A DNA stretch of 64,000 nucleotides. Source: an uncultured Desulfobacteraceae bacterium. Its GTDB lineage: Bacteria; Desulfobacterota; Desulfobacteria; Desulfobacterales; Desulfatirhabdiaceae. The stretch covers positions 1 through 64,000 of the forward strand of contig CAJBLH010000182.1 in NCBI GenBank assembly GCA_903953895.1, read 5' to 3'. The notes under the pieces are model-generated. The model was not told the origin of the DNA. It did not search any database and saw only the letters and a list, made by a program, of their open reading frames with translations. Shown piece by piece: positions 11,101 through 20,036 of this stretch (positions are counted from its first letter, which is position 1; each line of letters opens with the position of its first letter). The position numbers were made by a program, and so were the translations under genes.

Positions 11101-13301
11101 ACAGTTCCCTTTCTGGCCACCTGGATAAAGGTTTCGTGCATGGCCATGTTGCCGGAAATCGCATCGGCATAATCTTCGATCAGTTCCGCAATACAGGCTC
11201 CTTTGCCGTAAATTCGTGTCAGCCCTTTTGAAAGCACGCCGAAGCCGCTTGCCATGTAAACCGTATCTTCTCGAATGCCGTTGTTCAGGCTGATGCTCAG
11301 CTCTCCTTTTCCGACCTTGCTGGAAACTTCTACACGGTCCCCGTCTTTTAAATTCAGTTTTTTGGCAGCCGTGGGGTGCATCCACAGAGAATTGTCCGGC
11401 ATTAGCTGATTGAGCAGCGCATTGTTCTGGGTGGTGCAGTGGGTGAAATAGGCGTTTCGTCCCACCACCAGACGGAACTGGTTTACAGGATTGGAGGCGG
11501 GTGGCTGATACACGGGGAGGGGATCGACTCCCATCTGAGCATACCGTTCATTGTAAATTTCGATTTTTTTGGACAGGGTTTTGTAGATTTTTCCTTCATA
11601 AATTCCGTACAGTTTACTGGGATTGTAATAAACCCCATCTTCCTGGATAGCGCATTCGGCATCGGGAAGCAGTTTGAACTGCTGTTTGCGGTATTCTTCC
11701 AGGGTAAAGTCAAAATATTCACCTAACTTCATACGACCGGCAAGGCCTTTGAGAATCTCAAAAATTGGCTTGGATTCAAAAAGTGCTGGAACCACCGGAT
11801 CCCGGGCTACCACACAAGCACATGCCGCCGATCCCTGAAGACCGCTGGCCGGGTCCTGACGCTCCAGCACGCTGGGTGCGGGAAGAATCAAATCAGACAT
11901 CCAGGCGGTATCGCTCATGGCGATGTCAACGGTTACAATGAAATCGAGTTGTTTCATCATTTCGATAGTTTTTTGGCGATTGGCTGCAGACTGAAGGGGG
12001 TTGTACCGATAGATAAACCAGCCTTTCACCGGGTAGGGTTTTTGGCTGATGATGGCATCGCGCATGTGTTTAAAAGCGCCTTCCTCCTCAAACATCATGC
12101 TTGCCATGCCTTTGTCCAGACGATTTTCCGGATTGTCGTCATAAAATGGGGCTTCTGGAAGTTCCGGCCCGGAAAGGCCGACTTGTCTGGCCGCCAACAA
12201 GCCTCCTGGCGTGTCCCAGTTACCCAGCAGCGCATTGACGATGGCCATGGATCGCCGCATCTGGGTGGAATTGATATAATCGGAGGTTCTCCGACCAGGG
12301 TAGACGATGGCAGTCGGTGCAGCGGCCGCTATTTCTCTGGCGATCCGGCGGATATCGGCCGCTGGAATCTCGCATTCTTTCTCGGCCCATTCCGGCGTAT
12401 ACTGAAGGACATGATCGGTCAACTGTTCAATTCCGGAAAGTTTTTCCAGAGCGTATGTTTCATTATACAGTTTTTCCGTGGTAATGACATGACTGAGCGC
12501 CAGAAAAAACGCCATGTCTGTTCCCGGTCGGATGGGGTACCATTCATGGGCAAGGCCGGCGGTTTTGGTAAACCGGGGATCGAGGACAACGATTTTACAG
12601 CCGTTTTTTTTTGCCGTCATCAGGTCGATACTGTCCGGTGTGATGAGAGCTTCGAAAGGATTGGCGCCGACAATGATGATATATTTGGTATGAAGGATAT
12701 CAGCAAATGGTACTTCCCCGAACGTATCCAGATAAGCCCGGTTCCGGCTTAAAAGACAAGAGGATTCATGTGTGGTAACGTTGTATGAGCCGAACACTTC
12801 CGCAAACCAGTGAACGAAAAGGGACTGGGAGTCCGAACCTGGTGTAAACATAACACCGCAGCGGGTATATCTTTCGGCAATCTCCATCAGCTTGGCGGCG
12901 GCATGATCGAGCGCCTGATCCCAGGAAATCCGTTCCCATCTGCCTTCACCCCGCTCTCCTTTTCGAAGCATTGGATACTTCAGGCGATCGGGATCATATA
13001 ACTGCTGAATGCCGGCATTGCCACGGGCACAGAGCATGCCTCTGGATTTCAAGAATTTTTGATTGGGATCCAGTTTGGTGATCACGCCGTTTTCCACTTT
13101 TGCCACAAGTCCGCAGGCATTCAGACACATGCCGCACACCGAATACCGGGTGTCTGGCTTTGCAGAAGACTTTTTGGTTTCATCGGGCGTCAGCGCATAC
13201 AGCACTGGCGCTTTGCCGCCCACAGCGGCCGCGGCTGAGGCAGCACCGGACCATTTCAGAAAACTGCGTCGCGAAAGCGGGGTGTCGATGGGGGATGTCA
13301 T
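11097..13301 (-). CDS. TAT-exported molybdopterin oxidoreductase, thiosulfate/polysulfide reductase-like catalytic subunit
   Basis: A 734-residue member of the DMSO-reductase superfamily. A twin-arginine signal (LSRRSFLKWSG) lies at residues 9-20. The N-terminal 4Fe-4S motif is CGMCLNAC followed by MLCARGNAG. The Mo-ligand position appears to be Cys in THESSCLLSRNRAY, as in PhsA/PsrA, and is not Sec. C-terminal pterin-binding motifs (VVGRNAYFTHCTTQNN, DGDRVEV) are complete. With the FeS and cytochrome b subunits it makes a three-part periplasmic complex of the Phs/Psr type. Substrate is uncertain: thiosulfate, polysulfide, tetrathionate or another oxyanion. The surrounding rhodaneses favour a sulfane-sulfur substrate. 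Confidence 0.85.
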   Translation of the reverse strand: MTSPIDTPLSRRSFLKWSGAASAAAAVGGKAPVLYALTPDETKKSSAKPDTRYSVCGMCLNACGLVAKVENGVITKLDPNQKFLKSRGMLCARGNAGIQQLYDPDRLKYPMLRKGERGEGRWERISWDQALDHAAAKLMEIAERYTRCGVMFTPGSDSQSLFVHWFAEVFGSYNVTTHESSCLLSRNRAYLDTFGEVPFADILHTKYIIIVGANPFEALITPDSIDLMTAKKNGCKIVVLDPRFTKTAGLAHEWYPIRPGTDMAFFLALSHVITTEKLYNETYALEKLSGIEQLTDHVLQYTPEWAEKECEIPAADIRRIAREIAAAAPTAIVYPGRRTSDYINSTQMRRSMAIVNALLGNWDTPGGLLAARQVGLSGPELPEAPFYDDNPENRLDKGMASMMFEEEGAFKHMRDAIISQKPYPVKGWFIYRYNPLQSAANRQKTIEMMKQLDFIVTVDIAMSDTAWMSDLILPAPSVLERQDPASGLQGSAACACVVARDPVVPALFESKPIFEILKGLAGRMKLGEYFDFTLEEYRKQQFKLLPDAECAIQEDGVYYNPSKLYGIYEGKIYKTLSKKIEIYNERYAQMGVDPLPVYQPPASNPVNQFRLVVGRNAYFTHCTTQNNALLNQLMPDNSLWMHPTAAKKLNLKDGDRVEVSSKVGKGELSISLNNGIREDTVYMASGFGVLSKGLTRIYGKGACIAELIEDYADAISGNMAMHETFIQVARKGTV

Positions 13302-13333
13302 GAATCGTCTCCTTGATTATAGGACGGGCTGAA

Positions 13334-13361
13334 GGCTGAATACCCCTATAGGTATTCAGCC
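13334..13361. promoter_or_regulatory. Perfect 11-bp inverted repeat between cytochrome c and molybdoenzyme genes
   Basis: GGCTGAATACC and GGTATTCAGCC are separated by 6 nt. The hairpin lies in the 67-nt intercistronic gap. No T-run follows on the minus strand, so it is more likely an RNA processing or stability hairpin that sets relative subunit levels than a terminator. Confidence 0.5.
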
Positions 13362-13368
13362 AATTCTG

Positions 13369-13701
13369 CTATTTACATTTTGCCGGTGACGGCGAGTCGA
13401 ACGCATGCTCATACATATAGGCATAGATATCGGAGATATCTTCCGGGGTCAGTTTGTCCCATTCGGCTTTGCAGGGAAATTCCTTGTATTTGTCTTTGGC
13501 AAAAACAGTATCCCACTGGGCCTGAGTCTTGTTGGCAGGACTCATTTCCTGAGCTTTTCCGCCTTCCACATGGCAATCGCGACAACCTTTTCGGAAAGTG
13601 TATTTGCCTTTCCGGCTGTTGCCTTTTTCCGCTGCCAAAAGGCTGCCTGCAAATACCAAAATCAATGCCAGTGAAACAAGGGTCAAGATCGTACGTTTCA
13701 T
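13369..13701 (-). CDS. Small exported mono-heme c-type cytochrome
   Basis: A 110-residue protein with a clear signal peptide (MKRTILTLVSLALILVFAGSLLAA) and a single heme-binding CRDCH motif just after it (about residue 41). The rest has no second CxxCH, but has two further Cys (FPCKAEW and a terminal KCK). Such small cytochromes shuttle single electrons in the periplasm. The ATG at 13701 is preceded by AAGGAG; a longer upstream frame overlapping the porin is not supported. It lies between the porin and molybdoenzyme genes and so probably serves that complex. Confidence 0.85.
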   Translation of the reverse strand: MKRTILTLVSLALILVFAGSLLAAEKGNSRKGKYTFRKGCRDCHVEGGKAQEMSPANKTQAQWDTVFAKDKYKEFPCKAEWDKLTPEDISDIYAYMYEHAFDSPSPAKCK

Positions 13702-13762
13702 TTTTTTCTCCTTAAAAATGGGGTTTGATAAGTTATATCTTTTGAAATAATGATTTATAGAA

Positions 13763-15475
13763 CTAAAAGCGAATGGTTGCAGACAGATAAGCAACCCATA
13801 CTTTGTCAAGAATGGCATTCAGCGAATCAAAGGCTGTGGCATCGGTAATACTGACGGGTTCTCCAAGCGGATTGCCGCTGCCGGTATAGTCATAGTCGTA
13901 ATATTGGCCGCCGAGTTTCAAGAAAAAATTGTCTTTGTAGATAGGTTGAATATAGTATCCTTCATAAACCTGCCCTCTGGCCGCCAGCTTGCTGCCGACC
14001 AGCGAATCCTCGGCTCCGGTGAAATTAAACCAGTATTTGGATCCCCAGTTGTATTCCAGACCCAGCCTGGCGTTCAGAGGCATGGGAAAGAGCGCGCCGG
14101 TAAAGATACCGTAACCATCACGGGGCTGAAGATCACCATTTGAACTGAGCAATCCCTGCCCCATTAACTGATAATACGGGTTTCTGGATATCTGAGACGG
14201 ACTGGTGTGGCTCCAGGAAGGCGCAAAGAACAGGTCGATATTGGCTATCTGTTCAGAAAGATTCGTTCTTAACAGGAGCGATGCGGCATCCCAGTCGCCG
14301 ATATTGGTGTAAGGTTCCATGCGGCTGATATATCCACCGCTGTTCGGAATGAAATTATATTGATTGTTGCTGTCCACAGAAACGACGAAGGGCATGACGG
14401 TAAGGCCCGTAAATCCATCGGTGACATTCCAGGCATGGGCGTAGTTCAGGGTGGCGCGGGTGGTGTCATTGTCGAATAGATCGGCGATGAAGCCGAACAT
14501 GTGAACATCGCTGACATCCGATGAACTGGTCATGGAGTAGCTGTTGCCCCAGTCGCCTTCAAACCCGACACCGTAACAGAGTTTAAAAGACTGACCTGAA
14601 ATGCCGGTGACATCTTCCATGCCGAAGGTCAGGGAGGCGCCGTCAAACTGCCAGTTGATGATGGTGCCTAAAGGAGAGCCGCCTTCAAGGCTGTAATTGC
14701 CGAGTTCCAGAGGAGGACCTTCGGTTGATGGACGTCTCCCAAGGGAAAAATTGATGGGCACAGTGCCGACATCCTGTTTAAAATTGAAATAAGCCCGTTC
14801 CACATGGATTGTATCTCCATGAGGAAGGCTGGATGTATTGCCGTCGAAAGTGACTTCTCCCAGGCTGCCATGATTGAACTGGACGCCGGTGCTGTCTCCC
14901 CAGACTTTGTAGGCAGCCAGTCTGCCGGCAAAATCCAGATGCGGATTGACAGTGGCTTTCATGTTCATGCGAAGCCGACTGGTGTAGATGAGGTTATTGT
15001 CTGCATTGTAGATGTTGGGTGACGGAACCATACCGGCTGCCTTCATACCGGCCATGGCCTGTTGAATCTGCTGCTGGGTCGCACCGTTGAACCCTTGAGG
15101 AAATGGAGCGAAAAACGCATTAATGACCGATGCTGGAGCCATGCGCGTATCTTCGTAATGAATGGATTGGGCTTCGGACCTCATATCCACACCGAAGGAA
15201 AGTTTATCGGAAGCCGTGTGCAGCTCCGCTTTGTTCAGACGAGTGTCGATTTCCTTGATTTCGGTTTCCTTGCCGGCGTTTTGTTTTTCCACCTTATCCA
15301 GTTTTTCCTGTAAAGTTTTCATCATTTCGTTGAGCGTTTGAAGCTGTTTTTTCAACTCATCCACTTCCTCGGTCGCCGGGCTTACAGGCGGAAATCCCAT
15401 CATCAGAAAAAATGAAATCAGAACAACCGTAAAAAGTTTGCGGGTTACTGTTCTTGCTGGGCTTATTTCCTTCAT
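13763..15475 (-). CDS. Outer-membrane porin-like protein (DUF3373-type)
   Basis: A 570-residue exported protein. A signal peptide (KLFTVVLISFFLMMGFPPVSPA) is followed by a coiled-coil segment of about 50 residues (EEVDELKKQLQTLNEMM and on). Then comes a long beta-rich region with alternating aromatic residues, ending in Phe (YLSATIRF), the usual C-terminal signature of outer-membrane beta-barrels. The layout, coiled coil plus about 450-residue barrel, matches the DUF3373 porins found beside respiratory clusters in deltaproteobacteria. The ATG at 15475 has GGAGG 5 nt upstream; an in-frame GTG two codons earlier is less likely. It is the first gene after the sigma-54 promoter and may admit a sulfur substrate or support electron exchange at the surface. 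Confidence 0.8.
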   Translation of the reverse strand: MKEISPARTVTRKLFTVVLISFFLMMGFPPVSPATEEVDELKKQLQTLNEMMKTLQEKLDKVEKQNAGKETEIKEIDTRLNKAELHTASDKLSFGVDMRSEAQSIHYEDTRMAPASVINAFFAPFPQGFNGATQQQIQQAMAGMKAAGMVPSPNIYNADNNLIYTSRLRMNMKATVNPHLDFAGRLAAYKVWGDSTGVQFNHGSLGEVTFDGNTSSLPHGDTIHVERAYFNFKQDVGTVPINFSLGRRPSTEGPPLELGNYSLEGGSPLGTIINWQFDGASLTFGMEDVTGISGQSFKLCYGVGFEGDWGNSYSMTSSSDVSDVHMFGFIADLFDNDTTRATLNYAHAWNVTDGFTGLTVMPFVVSVDSNNQYNFIPNSGGYISRMEPYTNIGDWDAASLLLRTNLSEQIANIDLFFAPSWSHTSPSQISRNPYYQLMGQGLLSSNGDLQPRDGYGIFTGALFPMPLNARLGLEYNWGSKYWFNFTGAEDSLVGSKLAARGQVYEGYYIQPIYKDNFFLKLGGQYYDYDYTGSGNPLGEPVSITDATAFDSLNAILDKVWVAYLSATIRF

Positions 15476-15514
15476 GTCCACCTCCAGTTAAACGGTTAGA
15501 GTTTTTTTGCATAC

Positions 15515-15530
15515 CGCAATAAATGTGCCA
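15515..15530 (-). promoter_or_regulatory. Sigma-54 (RpoN) promoter of the porin/molybdoenzyme cluster
   Basis: On the minus strand the sequence reads TGGCACATTTATTGCG. This matches the RpoN consensus TGGCAC-N5-TTGC at every defined position, with GG and GC correctly spaced for -24/-12. Transcription would start near 15504, leaving a short leader that contains the GGAGG site of the porin gene. The divergent gene encodes a sigma-54 activator, which strongly supports the call. Confidence 0.8.
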
Positions 15531-15827
15531 GTATAAAAAAGATGCCGGATGCCGGAACATTCCGTACAGATACGTAATTAGACCGGTATACGGGTGAACA
15601 AACGCTGCTTGATGAAACACTCATTAATTGCTATGTTAGTATATGTTAACTTAACAGGGTTACAGATCGGATGTCAAACAGATGCTCAACTATGCTGCCA
15701 ACGGCCGTAATCAGCACTTTTGAACCCCCAACCCAACCTTCCCCCGCTGGGAGTGGGAGTTTTTGAAAAGTTCAGATTATGCCAGTTAGCAGTATGTCTG
15801 ATAGATCTGCAGATGCGACATATAATA
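15531..15827. promoter_or_regulatory. Divergent control region between porin and sigma-54 activator
   Basis: About 300 nt with no gene. Upstream of the RpoN promoter is AT-rich DNA with GTTAACTTAAC (about 15644-15654) and related TTAG/TATGTTA repeats, plausible activator-binding sites but not provable here. Near the activator gene there is a C-rich tract (CCCAACCCAACC, about 15726-15740) that looks like low-complexity intergenic repeat. No clear sigma-70 promoter for the activator is evident. Confidence 0.4.
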
Positions 15828-17216
15828 ATGGATATTGAGCATATGGATATTGCCAGGTACTGGAAAACCATTGTGGATACCCTTCAGGACGGCCTCATGG
15901 TTGTTGATTCCAGTGGAAATATCGTGGCCGTAAACCCCGCAGCCGAAAAATTGACCGGTTATTCGGCTGAAGAGCTGATTGGAAGCAATTGCCGAGAGTT
16001 AAACTGTACGGGGTGTGAAGTGTTTGACCAGGGCGACGGTGAAAAATGGTGCAAGCTTTTTTTAAAGGGTGAAACACGAGCTAAACAATGCGTTATCATG
16101 CGAAAGGATGGACGGGCGATTCATACCATCAAGAACGCCTCTGTGCTGAGAGATTCGGACGGACGAGCAATTGGAGCTGTGGAAACGTTTACGGATATGT
16201 CCGAGATTGTTCGTCAGCAGCAGGAAATTTTATCTCTCCGCAAAACCTTTCATGTGGATGACGGATACCAGGGTATCCTGGGGCAGTCTCCGGCCATGCA
16301 GCGGCTGTTTGAACTCATCGAAAACGTGGCTCTTTCGGAAGCACCGGTGATGATACAGGGCCAGAGCGGCACAGGAAAAGAGCTGGTGGCAAGAGCCATC
16401 CACGATGTCAGCTTGCGGTGCAGCAAGCCTTTTGTCAAGGTAAACTGCGCCGCCCTCAATGAAAATTTACTGGAAAGCGAGCTGTTTGGTCATGTGAAAG
16501 GCGCCTACACCGGCGCAGACCGGTCGCGGGCCGGCCGGTTTGAAGCGGCTCATGAGGGAACCATTTTTCTGGATGAAATCGGCGATATTCCCTTAAAAAC
16601 TCAGGTCAAGCTGCTGCGGGTTTTGGAGGAGAAGGAAATCGAGCGGGTGGGAGACCACAAGAGCATCTCAATTGATGTCCGGATAATTTCCGCGACCAAC
16701 CGGGATCTCGATGCATTGATCGCACAGGGTATTTTCCGGGAAGACCTCTTTTTCCGGATCAACGTGTTTCCGCTGCGCTGCCCCGCGCTTTGTGAACGAA
16801 AAGAGGATATACCTATGATTGTACAAAATTTTATTGAACAGAACATAAAAAAAAGCGGAAAAAAAATTTTGGGATTAACCTCCGAGTCCATGGAAAAATT
16901 GATGGCCTATTGTTGGCCGGGAAATGTCCGGGAACTGAGAAACGCTATTGAATATGCATTTGTCTTGTGTTCCGGTGGGTGGATCGAAGTGGGTCATCTG
17001 CCTGTTAGAATAACCCGCCCGGAAGCAATGTCATCAATAAACGCCATGGCGCATCCGGAAGATACGCGGGGGAGAGAACATTTGGTTCGAGTTCTTCGCC
17101 AAGTCAGCGGCAATCAGTCCGAAGCTGCCCGGATTCTGGAAGTCAGCCGAGTGACGATATGGAAACGCATCAAGAAATATGGTATCGATATTCATTCGGA
17201 GATAGTTTCTCCGTAA
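15828..17216 (+). CDS. Sigma-54-dependent transcriptional activator with PAS sensor domain
   Basis: A 462-residue bacterial enhancer-binding protein. Residues about 10-130 form a PAS domain (TLQDGLMVVDSSGNIVAVNPAAE) that contains a Cys-rich patch: NCRELNCTGCEVF and then EKWCKLF. A short coiled linker leads to the AAA+ domain with Walker A GQSGTGKE, the sigma-54 contact loop GAYTGA, Walker B IFLDEIGD, and an arginine-finger region. The C-terminus is a Fis-type helix-turn-helix (NQSEAARILEVSRVTIWKRI). It lacks a receiver domain, so it senses its signal directly, perhaps by redox or sulfur chemistry at the PAS cysteines. It is divergent from the porin gene with its RpoN promoter. The start at 15828 (MDIEH) or 15843 (MDIARYW) is uncertain; longer TTG-initiated reading is unlikely. 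Confidence 0.9.
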   Translation: MDIEHMDIARYWKTIVDTLQDGLMVVDSSGNIVAVNPAAEKLTGYSAEELIGSNCRELNCTGCEVFDQGDGEKWCKLFLKGETRAKQCVIMRKDGRAIHTIKNASVLRDSDGRAIGAVETFTDMSEIVRQQQEILSLRKTFHVDDGYQGILGQSPAMQRLFELIENVALSEAPVMIQGQSGTGKELVARAIHDVSLRCSKPFVKVNCAALNENLLESELFGHVKGAYTGADRSRAGRFEAAHEGTIFLDEIGDIPLKTQVKLLRVLEEKEIERVGDHKSISIDVRIISATNRDLDALIAQGIFREDLFFRINVFPLRCPALCERKEDIPMIVQNFIEQNIKKSGKKILGLTSESMEKLMAYCWPGNVRELRNAIEYAFVLCSGGWIEVGHLPVRITRPEAMSSINAMAHPEDTRGREHLVRVLRQVSGNQSEAARILEVSRVTIWKRIKKYGIDIHSEIVSP

Positions 17217-17222
17217 TGAGGA

Positions 17223-20036
17223 TTAAAGTTGAAAATTATGGCTCTGTAAATGCTTAGCGATAATTTCAATAGGATGTCGGATACGTTTGCGTCCGAACTG
17301 AGACATCTGCATGGCGCATGTCGGGCAGTCGGTTACCCCGATATCTGCGCTGGATGAACGAAGCTGCTCAAGCATGTTCGATCCGATGGAAAGGCTCAAA
17401 TCAAAATGATCCGCCGACAGGCCCCAAGCGCCTGCCATGCCGCAGCAATGGGTGGCGGGTCGCTCAATGGCATCTCCGGCTATTCTCTGGAGCAGGTGAA
17501 TCGAACTGTCGGGCTCCGGCTGTACCTTTAAATGGCAGGGAGAGTGATAAAAAAGACGCATTCGGGAGGGTATGGGCCTCAGCCGTTCAGAATAGTGGTT
17601 GATGAGTCGGCTGATATGAATCAGTTTTTCCCGAACACCTTGCACGAAGACGGAATCATCCAAAAAACGCCATTCCTGCATTAGCGCCAATCCGCAGGAT
17701 GAACAAGAGACCGCAATATAATCCACAGACGCGATCAACCTGCCCCATTTTGAAAAGTTTGCAGCGATTCTTTCCCTTGCCGGCCGGATCATACCTTTTA
17801 CCATCATGGGAAGCCCGCAGCAATGTTGTGTGGGGGTCAGCACGGTCATACCCATCGATGTCAAGACGGAAATAACGGCCATTCCGATCGATGGCTTCAG
17901 GTAGGCGGCGTAGCAGCCTGCAAAATAGAGTATTTTCGGCGATCCTTTGCCGGAGATACCAGGAATCAGTTCAAAAAGCGTTCTTTTGGCAACATACGGC
18001 AGGTTGCGGTGTGAAGAAATGCCGGTAATTTTTTCCCCAATACGTCTGGCTGCCGGTATGTTCAGCACCGGAGACAGCAGGCAGGACAACTTTCCTGCCT
18101 GCTGTTCGGCGCCGACAACCAGCCGTTCATGAAAGGTCGGGCCGAAACGAGAAACGGCTGCGGCCCTGGCCTCCATGGCCATTTTGGGAATATTGACACC
18201 GGACGGGCATTCATGAAAGCAACTGCCGCAGAAAATACACCGTGAAATGATATCCTGAAAGCTCCTGTGATACAGCATGGCATCATCGACGGCGCCGCTG
18301 ATCAGCATTCTCAGGAGATTGGCCTTGGCTCTGGGTGCTGCGGGTTCGTCCCGGGTGATTTTGTAAACCGGGCACATGCGCGTGGCAGTCGTGACGGTGG
18401 TGCATTTGGCGCATCCATGGCATTTTTCGATCTCGGTTACGAAATCTTCCGGCCATAGCAGATGCTTTTCCAGTAAGTCTGATGCTCTGTAGTCCAGCCC
18501 ATAGCGAAGGTCTCGGTCTATCTGGTTCGAATTGTCGGGAGTGATGATATCTGGATTGAAAAGGTTCAGGGGGTCAAGCAGGTGTTTGATTTTTAAAAAC
18601 AGTGGGAATATCTTCGGATACTGGCGTCGGATGTAAGCGCTCCGGAGCCTTCCGTCTCCATGCTCTCCGGAAATGGCACCACCCAGGGAATGAACCAGAT
18701 CGAACGCCCTATCGGCAAGGGGTTTCAGTTTTTTGACATCATCCGGATCTTTTAGATTCAATAGGGGACGGGTGTGCAGCAGTCCTTTGGCAATGTGTCC
18801 ATAGACCACAAAAGAGACCTGGCAGTCGTTCAATATGGTATAAATCCCGCTGAAATAGTCCACCAGCCTGTCGGTTGGTATGGCGGCATCTTCGATCAGC
18901 GCCAGAATTTTTTTCTGACCTTTTAATTTGTAGAGAATCGGAACTGCGGCCTTGCGAACCGCCCAGAAATTCTCTTTTTCCAGGGCTGTGATGGCGATAT
19001 GCGAATTATGCGTGTATTCCCGGGATATCAGAATCTGCTGCGCTAAGCGACAGAGTTCCATGCAGGGCTCAGGTGTCTTTGAATCGAATTCAATCAACAG
19101 CACATTGTCGATGCCTTCCGGAATATGGCTTTTGAGTCGAGGATCGTATTCCCTGGCCAGATTCAACAGAGATTTATCCATGATTTCGATGCCGGACGGC
19201 CCCAGCGGCAGAATTTCCTGTACGGCCCGGGCAGCGGAAAGAATATCGGAAAAAAATGCCACCACCAGGGCGTCGTAACCGGGCTTGGGCAGAAGCCGGA
19301 ACTTCAGCCGGGTAACGATCCCCAGTGTACCTTCCGCTCCGGCAAACAGCCGGGTCAAGTCGAGCCGTCCGTCCGTGACAAGCCCTCTTAGATTATAGCC
19401 TGTGGTATTACACCGGATATCCGGATAGGCGGTTTCGATATCCGATTGATGTCGGGTATACAGGTCGAAAATCGCTTGAAAAGATTCTGGAAGGTTTGCG
19501 GAAAGAGTATTCAGGATATCAGACAGGATAACCACCTGACCGGAGCTGAGTACGACCTGTGCATCCAGGATGTAATCGGCGACATTACCGTATTTCACCG
19601 AATGCGCGCCGCTGGCATTGGTGGCCATCATACCACCGAATGAGGCGTACTCGCCGCTGGAAGGATCGGGCGGAAAAAAAAGCCCTTTTCCCTTCAGGGC
19701 TTCCTCCAGCTCTCCGAACCGATAACCAGGTTCGCATTCCATCCATTGATTTTCGAAATCGATATGCAGGAGGCGGTTCATGTTTTTTGAAAAATCCAGA
19801 ACAATACCGCTTCCTAGCGCCGATCCACATAGACCGCTGCCCGTACCGCGGGGATGGAGCGAAAGCCCGCTCCGGGCGGCAAATTGAACCGTTTGAATCA
19901 CGTCTTCGACTGATGCTGGATACACCACGGCCATCGGCGTGATTCGGTATATACTGCCGTCTGTGGACAGCAGGCCGGTTCGTATAATATCCGTGAAGAC
20001 CTGGCCGGTAATCTTTTCCTGAAGAGATTCAATCAT
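17223..20036 (-). CDS. Fused FAD-linked oxidase and Fe-S/CCG-domain protein (GlcD-GlcF / D-lactate dehydrogenase type)
   Basis: A 937-residue fusion. Residues about 1-480 are a VAO-type FAD oxidase: FAD loop HPRGTGSGLCGSALG, then SFGGMMATNASGAHSVKYG and the GEHGDGRLR motif. Next is a ferredoxin module with CHGCAKCTTVTTATRMCP and CIFCGSCFHECPSG. The C-terminus has two CCG-type cysteine domains (FAGCYAAY..HCCGLPMM and CHLKVQPEP..THCCGMAGAWG). Such enzymes oxidise D-2-hydroxyacids (lactate, glycolate or 2-hydroxyglutarate) and pass electrons to quinones or Hdr-like partners. The ATG at 20036 has AGGA upstream. It converges on the sigma-54 activator with 6 nt between stops. Confidence 0.88.
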   Translation of the reverse strand: MIESLQEKITGQVFTDIIRTGLLSTDGSIYRITPMAVVYPASVEDVIQTVQFAARSGLSLHPRGTGSGLCGSALGSGIVLDFSKNMNRLLHIDFENQWMECEPGYRFGELEEALKGKGLFFPPDPSSGEYASFGGMMATNASGAHSVKYGNVADYILDAQVVLSSGQVVILSDILNTLSANLPESFQAIFDLYTRHQSDIETAYPDIRCNTTGYNLRGLVTDGRLDLTRLFAGAEGTLGIVTRLKFRLLPKPGYDALVVAFFSDILSAARAVQEILPLGPSGIEIMDKSLLNLAREYDPRLKSHIPEGIDNVLLIEFDSKTPEPCMELCRLAQQILISREYTHNSHIAITALEKENFWAVRKAAVPILYKLKGQKKILALIEDAAIPTDRLVDYFSGIYTILNDCQVSFVVYGHIAKGLLHTRPLLNLKDPDDVKKLKPLADRAFDLVHSLGGAISGEHGDGRLRSAYIRRQYPKIFPLFLKIKHLLDPLNLFNPDIITPDNSNQIDRDLRYGLDYRASDLLEKHLLWPEDFVTEIEKCHGCAKCTTVTTATRMCPVYKITRDEPAAPRAKANLLRMLISGAVDDAMLYHRSFQDIISRCIFCGSCFHECPSGVNIPKMAMEARAAAVSRFGPTFHERLVVGAEQQAGKLSCLLSPVLNIPAARRIGEKITGISSHRNLPYVAKRTLFELIPGISGKGSPKILYFAGCYAAYLKPSIGMAVISVLTSMGMTVLTPTQHCCGLPMMVKGMIRPARERIAANFSKWGRLIASVDYIAVSCSSCGLALMQEWRFLDDSVFVQGVREKLIHISRLINHYSERLRPIPSRMRLFYHSPCHLKVQPEPDSSIHLLQRIAGDAIERPATHCCGMAGAWGLSADHFDLSLSIGSNMLEQLRSSSADIGVTDCPTCAMQMSQFGRKRIRHPIEIIAKHLQSHNFQL

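Noticed and set aside
11097..13301. Sec at the molybdenum ligand of the Phs-like subunit
   Set aside because: The ligand region reads SSCLLSRN with a normal Cys codon and the frame has no TGA.
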